From UBA1351 sp964563505 (GTDB taxonomy: Bacteria > Bacillota > Clostridia > Lachnospirales > Vallitaleaceae): a stretch of DNA of 64,000 nucleotides. The translations under genes and the position numbers were made by a program. Under the pieces are notes generated by a model, which was not told the origin of the DNA, searched no databases, and saw only the letters and a list, made by a program, of their open reading frames with translations. The stretch covers positions 49,846 to 113,845 of the forward strand of contig CAZLXW010000001.1 in assembly GCA_964563505.1 (NCBI GenBank). Reading direction: 5' to 3'. Shown here in pieces: positions 52,405-62,800 of this stretch (the first letter of the stretch is position 1; each line of letters starts with the position of its first letter).

Positions 52405-54100
52405 TTTTAAATACTTTTACTTCTTCAGGCCCCATTGATATCCTAATACAGGTCCCTCTTTTTTCCGCTTGTCCGGTAATACTTTGATGGCTTATTAAAT
52501 CTTCGATTTTTTCACATCCTTCATTGATCATAACCGTTACTTGCGTGGTACAATTATTAAAAGAGGCTATTGAAAAGGTATTATTATCGTAAATAATCAA
52601 ACCGACTTTTGCAGAAGCTTCTTTTATATAGATCGGAAAGTAGTCTGAACAAACTAAGAATCTTAGTTTGTTTAAAATCGGTTCAGGTAATGCATATAAG
52701 TCACTGTAATTATCAGGTATATTTATTATATAAATTTTGCCTTCACCATACTTGGAAACAGACAAGAAGGACGTACCGAACCAATTGGAAATCCCACTAA
52801 TTTCATCCCATACATCATTTGTCATGAGTTGCATTTTAGACAAGGTTATCGGATGTAATGTTTTATATCCAACAGGCTCCCATCCAATCATTAACTCATC
52901 GATATGTATCTTATCTTGAGTCAAATGTATCTCCATAATATCTGATAAATTTCGTTTTTCTAGTATTGATATTAATCCGCTCGTAATTATTAAATGGTTT
53001 CCATTAATAAGATGCTGTTTCATTTTATCGATAAGCAAATCATCCTCTGCTGCTGATTGGTTCAAAAAAACAAGCCTTTCATTTCCCGGAAAGTCGGGCA
53101 CCATTTCCATAGGTAGGCCAATTGTACCCATGTATTGATGCAAGAAATCTTCTCCCTTGGAATGATATGGCTTATATGCTTTTATGCCTATAGGTCTTCC
53201 TAAATTTGGCAATACTGACTTTATTGTATCTATAGACTCACCTGCAATTTTGATCATATTTTCGTCTGAATCTTCATCTAATCTGTCTATAAGTGCATGA
53301 TAGGCAAAGAGAGTAATTTCCTTAGCCTTAGCTAATAAGGTTAATAGGATTTGTTGTGTATATCGCTCTACCGTCTTTGACCCAAAGGGATCAACCCATC
53401 CACCGCCATTTCCACTCGGTTTTATGTTTTCATAATATCTTACAATTCCATAACTTTGATAGGGCTGTAAATGTTGGTTATTAAGATGCGGATCTCGCGT
53501 TTCTGTTCCTGTGTAAATAAAATCATAGATGGGTGGCTGGTCTTTTAGATTAAATCCGGATTCCGGAAAATGTTCATACCAATTAGGATATTTTATACCA
53601 ATGCTTACTTGTGGATTAACTTTTTTGGCTACATTTAGCACCAAGGTTTTTGAGGCTTCAAGCATTTGTTCCAGTCGAAATTCACTCCAAGACCGATTAC
53701 CTTTTTCTGAAATACACCGAGTACATTTGCAATTAGTAAAAAAGAAATCATCAAAAAGAATTTCATCAAAAATGCCAGCCGTTTTTTCAACAAAACTTTG
53801 TATTCTCTCCCTATGATCCGGATTTGAATAACAATATGTTTTGAAATCATCCATTTCATCCACAGTTACTGTAATACCTCCGGATACACTGATCCCTTTT
53901 TCTTCTAAATACTCTTTAATATTAACTAAAACATTATCCTCGACAAGGACCATATCTCGATGCGTTTCCAGATAAGCTTTATTAAATTTAATGAAATGGT
54001 CTAATCGTTCAAAGTTATGATAAAATTCCTTTAGATTATCTCCTATTTTTTCAAGATCTAATGCTCGAACATAAAGGGCAACTTTTGGTATCTCTCTCAT
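52379..54100 (-). CDS. GH42-like putative glycoside hydrolase
   Basis: A 573-residue protein, no signal peptide. It resembles GH42 beta-galactosidases in its zinc-site pattern: C90 in TYCYSNPDHRERI, and C124, C126 and C129 in NCKCTRC. In GH42 enzymes the CxCxxC follows a catalytic N-E pair; here the corresponding segment is ILFDDFFFT with D117-D118. After the barrel, a Rossmann-like part (GNHLIITSG) and a beta domain follow, as in GH42. E224 (RYYENIKPS) could be the nucleophile. No known activity can be assigned. It follows the sugar importer but is separated from it by a terminator, and GGAGG precedes its ATG. Confidence 0.6.
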   Translation of the reverse strand: MREIPKVALYVRALDLEKIGDNLKEFYHNFERLDHFIKFNKAYLETHRDMVLVEDNVLVNIKEYLEEKGISVSGGITVTVDEMDDFKTYCYSNPDHRERIQSFVEKTAGIFDEILFDDFFFTNCKCTRCISEKGNRSWSEFRLEQMLEASKTLVLNVAKKVNPQVSIGIKYPNWYEHFPESGFNLKDQPPIYDFIYTGTETRDPHLNNQHLQPYQSYGIVRYYENIKPSGNGGGWVDPFGSKTVERYTQQILLTLLAKAKEITLFAYHALIDRLDEDSDENMIKIAGESIDTIKSVLPNLGRPIGIKAYKPYHSKGEDFLHQYMGTIGLPMEMVPDFPGNERLVFLNQSAAEDDLLIDKMKQHLINGNHLIITSGLISILEKRNLSDIMEIHLTQDKIHIDELMIGWEPVGYKTLHPITLSKMQLMTNDVWDEISGISNWFGTSFLSVSKYGEGKIYIINIPDNYSDLYALPEPILNKLRFLVCSDYFPIYIKEASAKVGLIIYDNNTFSIASFNNCTTQVTVMINEGCEKIEDLISHQSITGQAEKRGTCIRISMGPEEVKVFKIIKCFDIH

Positions 54101-54135
54101 TTTTCCTCCATTCTATTCCCAAATTATATATTGAG

Positions 54136-54175
54136 AAAACAAGCGGAAAAGTAATGACTCTTTCCGCTTGTTTTT
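54136..54175. terminator. Terminator after the sugar-binding protein gene
   Basis: AAAACAAGCGGAAA and its exact reverse complement surround an 11-base loop, with a T-run after it. It lies between the sugar-binding protein gene and the GH42-like gene on the minus strand and should lower read-through. Confidence 0.88.
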
Positions 54176-54192
54176 ATTTATTCTGTTTTTAT

Positions 54193-55980
54193 TTATCTAG
54201 CTTCTGCTCTTGCTGCTTCTTGTTCTTTGGCTACTTCCATGTCAAATTCCAATACGGTATTATAACCAATTTCATTCACTGTGTTTTGCATATCTTCAAG
54301 AATCGCATCAAAATCTGCATCATCATTTGCATAAATCATCTTCCATGAATTCTCAACAATGATTGATCGACATTGTGCTCTTAATGTGCTGATTTCTGAA
54401 GGTTCTGCAGGTGCTATATAATCCGTTCCGGGAGCAACAACATATTGATCATCTTTTTCAAGATACTCTATTGTTGACAATGCGCCCATTTCTTCTTGCC
54501 AGGATACATCGAGTGGTGTCGAATTCAATTCAATCACTGACTCCCATTGTGTATAATCATAAGGGAAATCATAACCTTCAACAGTGTCAATGGGAAGAAC
54601 TGTTGTAAAGTTTAATTGACTGATTCCATCTTTCCATGAACCGCCACCCCACTCTTGTGGCATTGTTGCATCACCATTGAGAAGTGCTTCTTTTCCAAAT
54701 GCAGTTAATTGTGGCGAATTATCCACAAGTTCCCACGTTAAACCTTCCGGTCCACATGTTCCTGCTGTTTGTGCTGTACTCATCATAATTCCTTCAGGCG
54801 AATATAGCCAGTCAAGAAAATCAACCATACGTTCAGGGTCTTGAGCTTTTGATCCAACGCCTACAACATACTTTGCACCACTTGGTGTTGCACCATATGA
54901 AAATATGTTTAGATCTTCTATTGGAGCAATCATAAATCCTTTTCCAGCTTCTTTGTTTGCAGTTGTGTTATATGCTGCTTGTCCTAACCAAGGCCATGGC
55001 GAAAACAAAATAGCTCCGTCAACATATTTATTATATAATGTGTCATAGTTTTGTGTTGTACTTTCAGGGTCTAATATTCCCATTTGATTCGCTTCATAAT
55101 AAAACTTCAACGCACGAACATATTCTGAGTCACTCTCAATAATACTTTGAAAATCTGTTCCGTCTGCTTTTGCTAAGACAAAACCTAGCTCATCATATCC
55201 ATAAAAACAGGTTGGTTGCTTAGCTAATGTCATCATATTACCATCCCAGTCGCCAAATAATGACAGGGCATAGGTTTTACTTCCTGAATCTGATGTCGGA
55301 TAGGTATCTTGCATCTGCTTAAGTACGGGGAGTAAATCTTCTAATGTTGACATTTTCGGTGAACCGATCTCTGTATAATAATCCCAACGAAGATAAGGGC
55401 CAAATGTTAAATCTAATCCTTCAGATGGTGTTGTCGCCGGTTCATTTGAAACACTTGAGGGGATTGCAAAGATACTCGTTGGTGGAGAATCAATCGTTGT
55501 GCGAATCATATCCAAAGCCGCTTCATATTGCATAATGTGGGGCATGCGGTCCGAATATTCTTGCAAATCAAGCATAAGTTCAGCTCTAACCGTATCCGCA
55601 AGCCGACCGTTCTCAGCACCAATCATGACGATATCTCCAAGATTTCCCGCAGCAGATCGTGTCTGAAACAAGGTATCTCCACCACCTGCTACATTGGGTG
55701 CAATAATGTTTAATTCCATATTAAATTTTTCTTTGACAATTTCTCCAAACCACCCAGACTGAATTCCTTGATAGTTTGCCTGTGAAGAAAACACATCTAC
55801 CGTAATGAATTCATCATAAGGGCTTTTGTTTTGTTCTCTCGAATCATTAGCCTCTTTATTGGATGAAGACTCACTTGATCCTTCATTCGTCCCCGCATTA
55901 TCTCCGCAAGCACTTAAAAGTGACAGGCTTAAAATAAAAATCAACATAAAACTCAATAACTGTTTAAAACTTTTTTTCAT
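54193..55980 (-). CDS. LplA-type sugar-binding lipoprotein
   Basis: A 595-residue extracellular solute-binding protein. The signal peptide ends in the lipobox LLSAC, followed by a serine- and glutamate-rich linker. The mature part fits the large LplA/YtcQ group (about 500-600 residues) that binds oligosaccharides, with segments such as LRWDYYTEIGSPKMSTLEDLLPVLKQMQDTYP and SKAQDPERMVDFLDWLYSPEG. It follows two permease genes on the same strand. AAGGAGGAG precedes the ATG. The sugar is not known. Confidence 0.9.
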   Translation of the reverse strand: MKKSFKQLLSFMLIFILSLSLLSACGDNAGTNEGSSESSSNKEANDSREQNKSPYDEFITVDVFSSQANYQGIQSGWFGEIVKEKFNMELNIIAPNVAGGGDTLFQTRSAAGNLGDIVMIGAENGRLADTVRAELMLDLQEYSDRMPHIMQYEAALDMIRTTIDSPPTSIFAIPSSVSNEPATTPSEGLDLTFGPYLRWDYYTEIGSPKMSTLEDLLPVLKQMQDTYPTSDSGSKTYALSLFGDWDGNMMTLAKQPTCFYGYDELGFVLAKADGTDFQSIIESDSEYVRALKFYYEANQMGILDPESTTQNYDTLYNKYVDGAILFSPWPWLGQAAYNTTANKEAGKGFMIAPIEDLNIFSYGATPSGAKYVVGVGSKAQDPERMVDFLDWLYSPEGIMMSTAQTAGTCGPEGLTWELVDNSPQLTAFGKEALLNGDATMPQEWGGGSWKDGISQLNFTTVLPIDTVEGYDFPYDYTQWESVIELNSTPLDVSWQEEMGALSTIEYLEKDDQYVVAPGTDYIAPAEPSEISTLRAQCRSIIVENSWKMIYANDDADFDAILEDMQNTVNEIGYNTVLEFDMEVAKEQEAARAEAR

Positions 55981-56046
55981 TTGTAACTCCTCCTTAAATT
56001 ATAATAGCATATATGACATTGGAAATCATTCCATAACGTCCATTTA

Positions 56047-56970
56047 TTAACCTTTGACCGAACCGATCATAATACCTTTCACAAAATATCTTTGGAATAT
56101 GGGATAAATAAATAAAATGGGTAATACAACAATGACGGAAATCGTCATACGTACTGATGTCGGTGTTTGCTGCATTGCTATTGCTTGCATATTTTGTCCA
56201 CTTGCGCCACTGTTTTTCATGAGCATTGCCAAAGAATTTGCTTGATTCAAATAAGTATATAGTAAGTACTGGAGTGAATATAATTTTTGGTCTGTCACGA
56301 AAACAAGTGTATCTTGAAATGAATTCCATTGACCAACCGCTGAAAAAATAGCAATGGTTGCAAGGATCGGTTTTGAAATCGGAAAGATTACTTTCCAAAA
56401 TATTGTTAAAATCCCTGCTCCATCAATTTCTGCCGCTTCTTGAAGGGAGGGTGAAATGGATTCTACATATGTTTTTACAAGAATAATATTAAAGGGTTGT
56501 ACAATCAGCGGAATAATATAGACCCAGAATGTATTGGTTAATTGAAGATTACGCATAATAAGATATATAGGTATCAACCCCGCATTAAAGTACATGGTGA
56601 CAACAATAAAACGATACCAAAATTTTCGCCCCCACATTTTTTTCTGAGTAAACATGAATCCTAAATATCCGGAAGCAATCGTCGTCAACAAGGTTCCTAA
56701 TGCAGTTCTAGCAACAGAAATAAAAGCTGCACGACCTAATCCACTTAACTGTATTATTTGTTTATAATTTTCAAAATGTATCTCTTTTGGTAACCACATA
56801 ATGGATCCATTGGCCGACAAATGATTTGCACTGATGGAATTAATAATTAAATAGTAAAATGGATAGACACATATAAAGGTAAACACTGTAAATCCTAAAT
56901 AGTTGATAATATTAAACACGACACTACTCATACTGTATTTTTCTTTTCCGATTCTAATCTCTCGCTCCAT
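56047..56970 (-). CDS. Sugar ABC transporter permease, LplC/YtcP type
   Basis: A 307-residue permease with about six membrane spans. The inner-membrane coupling motif near residue 195 reads SISPSLQEAAEIDGAGILTIFWKVIFPISKP. The C-terminus (YFVKGIMIGSVKG) is typical of this group. AGGAGGCAGCT precedes the ATG. It pairs with the LplB-type permease just upstream. No ATPase gene is present, so a shared ATPase (MsmX/MsmK-like) elsewhere probably drives it. Confidence 0.92.
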   Translation of the reverse strand: MEREIRIGKEKYSMSSVVFNIINYLGFTVFTFICVYPFYYLIINSISANHLSANGSIMWLPKEIHFENYKQIIQLSGLGRAAFISVARTALGTLLTTIASGYLGFMFTQKKMWGRKFWYRFIVVTMYFNAGLIPIYLIMRNLQLTNTFWVYIIPLIVQPFNIILVKTYVESISPSLQEAAEIDGAGILTIFWKVIFPISKPILATIAIFSAVGQWNSFQDTLVFVTDQKLYSLQYLLYTYLNQANSLAMLMKNSGASGQNMQAIAMQQTPTSVRMTISVIVVLPILFIYPIFQRYFVKGIMIGSVKG

Positions 56971-56979
56971 AGCTGCCTC

Positions 56980-57912
56980 CTAAATAATTGACTCGTCACG
57001 AACTTTTTTTGACAACCCATTTACTGATACTAATAACGTCACACTAATCAATGATTTTAGAACACTAATTGCTGTTGCTAAAGGAATACTATTACTTGTT
57101 CCAATCCCTAAGTTATATACATATAAATCTAAAACCTGAATCTGCTCTTTGTTAAATGCATTTTGAAAAACAAAATATTGATCCATTCCATTGTTCAAAA
57201 AGTTAGCTATACTTAACATCAGTAGGACAAAATACGTCGGGACCATGGCAGGTAAGGTAATGTGACGCATGAGATGAAAGCGGTTAGCCCCATCCACTTT
57301 AGCAGCTTCGTAAAGTTCTTGGTCCGTTCCGGCAATCGCTGCTAGATATAAGATTGCCCCCCAACCTAATCCCTTCCATGTTGACCATAATAACATTTTC
57401 AAATAGGTGTGATCACCACTATCTAAGATTTTAATGGGTTGATCTACAATACCTAAATCAACAAGTACTGAATTTACCATTCCTGAATTTGAGAATAAGG
57501 CAAACGCAACAGCATATACGAGGACCCAACTAATAAAATTAGGTAGCGTCGTCAACGTCTGAACAATGCGCTTAAACTTACTCGCCTTAATTTCATTAAG
57601 AAAAATCGCAAAAATCAAGGGTAAACCGGATGTTAAAATCATTAACGAACTCATTGTAAAGGTATTCTTAAGCACTTGTAACAATTGTTTGATTTGTCCG
57701 GTGTTAGAAAAAAGGTATTTGAACCATTTAAGACCTACAAATTCGGATTGAGACAGTTTTAATGGCGGTCTATAATCATATAAAGAATATATCCAACCAT
57801 ACAGTGGATAATATGCAAATAATAATACCAAAATCAGAAAAGGTGCAATCATAAGAAAATATTTAAAGCCTTGCGCCTTTTTTTTTGCTGCTAGACGTTT
57901 TTGAGAATCCAT
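56980..57912 (-). CDS. Sugar ABC transporter permease, LplB/YteP type
   Basis: A 310-residue permease with about six spans and the coupling motif DQELYEAAKVDGANRFHLMRHITLPAM near residue 200. The N-terminus (KYFLMIAPFLILVLLFAYYPLYGWIYSL) is typical of LplB/YteP proteins. AAGGAGGGAAACA precedes the ATG. It is the first gene of the importer operon; 9 bp separate it from the next permease. Confidence 0.92.
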   Translation of the reverse strand: MDSQKRLAAKKKAQGFKYFLMIAPFLILVLLFAYYPLYGWIYSLYDYRPPLKLSQSEFVGLKWFKYLFSNTGQIKQLLQVLKNTFTMSSLMILTSGLPLIFAIFLNEIKASKFKRIVQTLTTLPNFISWVLVYAVAFALFSNSGMVNSVLVDLGIVDQPIKILDSGDHTYLKMLLWSTWKGLGWGAILYLAAIAGTDQELYEAAKVDGANRFHLMRHITLPAMVPTYFVLLMLSIANFLNNGMDQYFVFQNAFNKEQIQVLDLYVYNLGIGTSNSIPLATAISVLKSLISVTLLVSVNGLSKKVRDESII

Positions 57913-58003
57913 TGTTTCCCTCCTTGGTGTTCTTTCTATTATGTAATTATTCTAGCAATTACGGACTATTTGTAGTACCTATTAAATTAAAGAACCAATA
58001 CAC

Positions 58004-58032
58004 AAAAAAAGAGATGCAAAACTGCAATCTCT
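58004..58032 (-). terminator. Orphan terminator-like hairpin upstream of the sugar importer
   Basis: On the minus strand AGAGATTGCA pairs with TGCATCTCT (one bulge) around a four-base loop, followed by TTTTTTT. No gene ends here on that strand. It lies about 90 bp upstream of the lplB-type start, so it would stop transcripts coming from further upstream or act as an attenuator. Confidence 0.6.
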
Positions 58033-58166
58033 AATTTGTTGGGTAATTTTCAATCTGTCCCTTTCTAATATTTGTATTCTGTCACTTTTAAAGAAGACAC
58101 TTTTGTTTTATAATAAAGGCAAGATACTTAATAAACTAATATGTGTTTACAAAAAAGGAGATATCT

Positions 58167-58718
58167 ATGAATTCTCAACGAACCATTACGACTAAATCTA
58201 TTATAATTGCCGCTTTATTTATTGCCATTGTTTTTGTCGCAACGTATGCTGTACAGATTCCTTTACCGGGAATTGCAACTGGTGGACTGATCCATTTAGG
58301 TAATGTCGCTTTATTTACCATCGCTGTGATTTTTGGGAAACGCTATGGCGCGATTTCCGGCGCCTTTGGAATGGCACTTTTTGATATACTATCCCCTTGG
58401 ATCATTTGGGCCCCCGGAACCTTTGTTATTCGAGGTATTATGGGATATATGGTTGGTTCAATCGCAAAAGGTGGACGCCAACAGTCTATTAGCCCCTTAC
58501 GTTTAATGCTTGCCATGATTCTACCCAGTTTATGGATGATTGCAGGATACTTTGGATACAATCTACTTCTTTATCAAAATATTCCTGCAGCTATCGCCTC
58601 CTTACCCGGTGACATAACTCAAGCTGTTGCCGGAATCGCCATTGCAACACCCGTTATACTCCTCATCGAAAAATCAGGCACCTCAAATCGCTTAGCCCTA
58701 TTAGCCGCAGAAAGGTAG
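58167..58718 (+). CDS. ECF transporter S component
   Basis: A 183-residue, very hydrophobic protein with about six spans, resembling the substrate-binding S components of energy-coupling-factor importers: IAALFIAIVFVATYAVQIPLPG at the start and IHLGNVALFTIAVIFGKRYGAISGAFGMALFDIL as the conserved loop. The ligand is inferred only from its neighbour: the next gene, 9 bp on, is a pyridoxamine-pyruvate-aminotransferase-like enzyme, pointing to a vitamin B6 vitamer. The ATG at 58167 follows AAGGAG. It has no own ATPase here and would use a shared ECF module. Confidence 0.8.
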   Translation: MNSQRTITTKSIIIAALFIAIVFVATYAVQIPLPGIATGGLIHLGNVALFTIAVIFGKRYGAISGAFGMALFDILSPWIIWAPGTFVIRGIMGYMVGSIAKGGRQQSISPLRLMLAMILPSLWMIAGYFGYNLLLYQNIPAAIASLPGDITQAVAGIAIATPVILLIEKSGTSNRLALLAAER

Positions 58719-58727
58719 GAACTTGAT

Positions 58728-59822
58728 ATGAAAGAAAAACTCATTATGACCCCTGGTCCAACTGCTATTCCATCTGACGTTCTTGCAAAAATGTCGAATT
58801 CCTTTATGCATCCAAGCATCGAGCATGAATTTCTAGAAATTTATAAGCAAACCACACAGCGTCTTCAACAAATTATGCATACGGAGGAAGATGTTCTTAT
58901 TTTAAATGGTGAAGGAATCCTTGGACTCGAAGCCGCATGTGCTTCGCTCATTGAACCTAACGATTCCGTTTTGGTCATCTCAAACGGAATCTTTGGTGCT
59001 GGCTTTGCTGATTTTGCTACAATGTATGGGGGAAAAGTCACCCTTTATGAAGTTAATGATAGGGAGCCCATAGATATCCATGCTTTGAAAAACTTTTTAG
59101 ACCACAATCATGATTTTGCTGTCGCCACCATGGTCCATTGCGAAACTCCTTCCGGTTTGGTCAATCCTATTGATGAGATTTGTTCTTTACTCAAATCCTA
59201 TGGTATTGTTACCATTGTCGATTCTGTTTCAGCTATTGGTGGTATTGAAGTTTATGCTGACAAGTGGCAAATCGATATATTACTCGGGGGCTCGCAAAAA
59301 TGCTTATCCGCTCCGAGTGGACTTACTTTTTTAAGCATTAGCAAGGCAGCTAAAGAAAAAATACAAAAAAGAAATCATCCCATCATCGGCTTTTATGCAA
59401 ACCTAACGATTTGGGATGATTGGTATGAAAAGAAAAAATTTCCCTATACACAGCCGGTCAATGAAATAAATGCCCTTAATGAGGCTGCAAAACGTATCCT
59501 TGAAGATCCGGATGTGTATGAACGCCATCGCCGAGAAGCGAAAAAAGTACGAACAGCACTTTCTCAACTTAAGCTTGAACTCTATCCAAAATCCGGCTTT
59601 TCAGATACAGTTACAGCCTTCATAGTGCCCGATGGTTATGATGACACCACCCTTCGTCAGTATCTACTGGACGAAGAAGGTATTATGCTTGCCGGTTCTT
59701 TAGGATACTTGCAGGGCAAGGTCATTCGCATCGGACACATGGGCTATCACTGCTATGCGGACAAAGTAGATCGTGTGATCGAAGCACTTTCCCATTATTT
59801 AAAAGCAAGGATAAATTCGTAA
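58728..59822 (+). CDS. Class V aminotransferase, pyridoxamine-pyruvate type
   Basis: A 364-residue fold-type I PLP enzyme. K191 in GGSQKCLSAPSG is the Schiff-base lysine and D165 in IVDSVSAIGG contacts the pyridine ring. The N-terminus (MTPGPTAIP) is shared with alanine-glyoxylate aminotransferases. NGEGILGLEAACASLI (glutamate 62) is like the segment of pyridoxamine-pyruvate aminotransferase, so transamination of pyridoxamine is a plausible role. Alanine-glyoxylate aminotransferase is the alternative. It is 9 bp after an ECF S component, and its 3' end overlaps the convergent beta-galactosidase gene by 28 bp. Confidence 0.8.
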   Translation: MKEKLIMTPGPTAIPSDVLAKMSNSFMHPSIEHEFLEIYKQTTQRLQQIMHTEEDVLILNGEGILGLEAACASLIEPNDSVLVISNGIFGAGFADFATMYGGKVTLYEVNDREPIDIHALKNFLDHNHDFAVATMVHCETPSGLVNPIDEICSLLKSYGIVTIVDSVSAIGGIEVYADKWQIDILLGGSQKCLSAPSGLTFLSISKAAKEKIQKRNHPIIGFYANLTIWDDWYEKKKFPYTQPVNEINALNEAAKRILEDPDVYERHRREAKKVRTALSQLKLELYPKSGFSDTVTAFIVPDGYDDTTLRQYLLDEEGIMLAGSLGYLQGKVIRIGHMGYHCYADKVDRVIEALSHYLKARINS

Positions 59823-62800
59823 CGGTGATTTTTTTCGGTACTGATTTGATATTGTTTTTTAGGTTGTGCTCCCCAACTGTCATCACCGGCAATACCGCGT
59901 TGATATCCATTAATTCGAACGACCGTTTTTGTAGGATCAGGCATAAGGTGGGGATGTGTATAGGTCTCAATTTCATATGGGGTAAATCCTAATGCTGTCA
60001 CTTCAACCGGTACTGAAGCCATAATCTGTAATCCATGTAGATTTTTTTTATCGATGACTTCCATATAACGGACATCGGTTTTATTTCCACATTCTTGTGG
60101 TCGAATATATGGAACCCATTCGTCTTTGACTGTCGATTCAAAAAAGCCAATATAGGCGCTTTCTTTACGATCAGAATAGTTGGAATGGGGTCCTCTTCCA
60201 TACCATTTTAAAGAATCAAACTCTGCGTTCATTTGAATCATCATTCCATATGCCGGTATCTGAGGTAAGCGACGTGACGGTTTAATATCCATAGTAATCT
60301 TAACCCGTCCTTCAACATCGATTAAGTAAGTCATGGCTACAAAGCTTTCATCATTCACTGGCAATTGATATAATGTTTTGACTTGAATATAACTGACTTC
60401 ATTAATATCAACAGAAGCAAATTCAAAGTCACTTAATTGCATTTGATTTGGCATATCTCTCCAGATACCACACTCTTCTAACATATGATTTCCGAGATCA
60501 TTATCTGTTAAGGCTCTCCAAAAACAAGGCATGATTGCATCGACCAACATATTTTCCTGATGAACGCTATATTGTTCGATCCAGCCAGTCTCTTTATTGA
60601 AGTTTATTTTAAAACCATCTCCGGATATAGCAAATGTAGCATCGAATTCTTCCATGATAATATAGGGATAATCATTGGCCACTTTTGATAAGCTAGCAAA
60701 TCGTCCTTCTAAGCTATCCGGTAAATTTTTCGCTGTATAAGGTAATGTCAGCTGTGAGAATCCAAGCACATATCCTTTGGGTGCATAATTTGTCTCTTCA
60801 GCCAAGGCATAGGACACATTTAATTGATAAAAACCAACACCGTCAAAAAGGTTTTTATTCAGCTCTGAAAGAACCACTTCACGAGACTCTCCTGCCGGTA
60901 CATGTGTATCTATAGCACCTGATGCAATAGGCTTACCATCTTTTTCAATTGTATAGTCTATGTCAAAATAATCGGAATCTAAAAATAGATTTCTGTTTTC
61001 TATTTGAATACGTCCTTCTTTTAGATCAATGGGTGTCACTTCCATGGTTTGATAACATTTTTTCACTTCAAGGAGTTTCGGTGTCACGGTACGGTCCGCA
61101 AGAACAAGTCCATTACCACAGAAAAAATTATCATTAGGAGACTCTCCAAAATCGCCACCATATGCATAGAATTTCTGACCATTGTCTTCTTTTAATATAG
61201 CTTGATCAATCCAATCCCAAATAAATCCACCTAAAAGTGCATCATATTTTCTAAACAATTCTAAGTATAAATGCAGACCTCCACAGCTTGTTCCCATGGC
61301 ATGGCTATACTCGCACAATAAAATAGGCTTTTGTGGATTGTATTTTGCATAGTTTTCTAACATTTCCGGTGTCGTATACATCTGGCTTTCGATATCTGTA
61401 ACATAATCAAACTTTCGATCATGAAATGTACCTTCATAATGAATTGTGCGGGAGGAATCGATTGCTAGAATGGCATGACGCATATGGGCAAAATTCAGAC
61501 CACCATAGGATTCATTACCAAGGGACCACATAATAATTGATGGATGATTACGGTCACGTTTAACCATAGAAACAGCACGGTCAACAACGGCATCTTTCCA
61601 TTCGCTCTTACTTCCGGGAATTGCACTTTCTTGAAGTGTTTGAACCTCTTGATATTTCCATGTTCCATGAGTCTCTAGATTGGTTTCATCAATAACATAG
61701 AGGCCTAACTCATCACATAAATCATAGAAAAACGGATGATTTGGATAATGCGACGTTCGAACAGCATTAATATTATGCTGTTTCATAAGAATAAGATCTT
61801 TACGAATATCGTCAAGTTCAATGGCTCGACCTTTTTCCGGATGAAATTCATGACGATTAGTTCCTAGGAGAAGAAGGGCTTTACCATTAACCAACATTTG
61901 TGTCTGATCAATGCGCACGTCTCTAAATCCAATTCGTGTTGAACGGTATTCCACTGTTTCATCGGATTGATTCTTCACTTCAAGAACAAGCATATATAAG
62001 TTTGGAATCTCTGCACTCCAAAGTTTTGGATTTTCTATGGTAAGCGTGGTGGTATAACTTTGCCCTTTAGCTTCCACATCTTTGGCCACATCAAAACTCT
62101 GCAGAGCTTTTTCTCCATCAAAAAGTGTGCCTCTAATGGTATATAGAGATTCATTTTCATCCTCATATGAGGATAAAGCTGCTTCAATATCTACATGACT
62201 TTTTTTATAGTCTTTCTCAAACCGTGTGATAATGGAATAATCATCAATCCATGCTTGCCCGACCGTATATAAAAAGACGTCTCTAAAGATCCCACTTAAG
62301 CGCCAAAAATCTTGATCTTCTAACCAACTTGCATCACTCCATCGAAACACTTCAACTGCCAACTTATTTTGGCCTTCTTTTAGATAAGGTGTTAAGTCAA
62401 AATCTGCATTTGTAAAACTGTCCTCGCTATATCCAATACAATCCCCATTGACATATAGATAAAAAGCGGATTCTACACCTTGGAAACTAATAAACACCGG
62501 ATGGTCTTTAAAGTTTTCCTTCAACTCAAAATATTTAACGTAATGACCGACCGGATTATATTTAACCGGTGCATTGGGCGCAATAACTTCTTCTGTATCA
62601 ACCCACGGGTATGTAACATTGGTATACTGCGGATAGTCATAGCCTTCCATTTGCCAGTTTGAAGGAACTTTAATCTGATCCCATTCATCAACACTATAGT
62701 CTATATGCTCAAATCCATAAATGCGTTGACTTGGATTATCGACAAGTTTAAAAAACCATTGTCCATTGAGTAAGTCTATTCTTTCACTGTCATATGCCTT

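Noticed and set aside
56047..56398. Second minus-strand frame (134 codons, from 55994) within the LplC-type permease
   Set aside because: It is an out-of-frame shadow of the permease, which is intact from start to stop, so it does not signal a frameshift.
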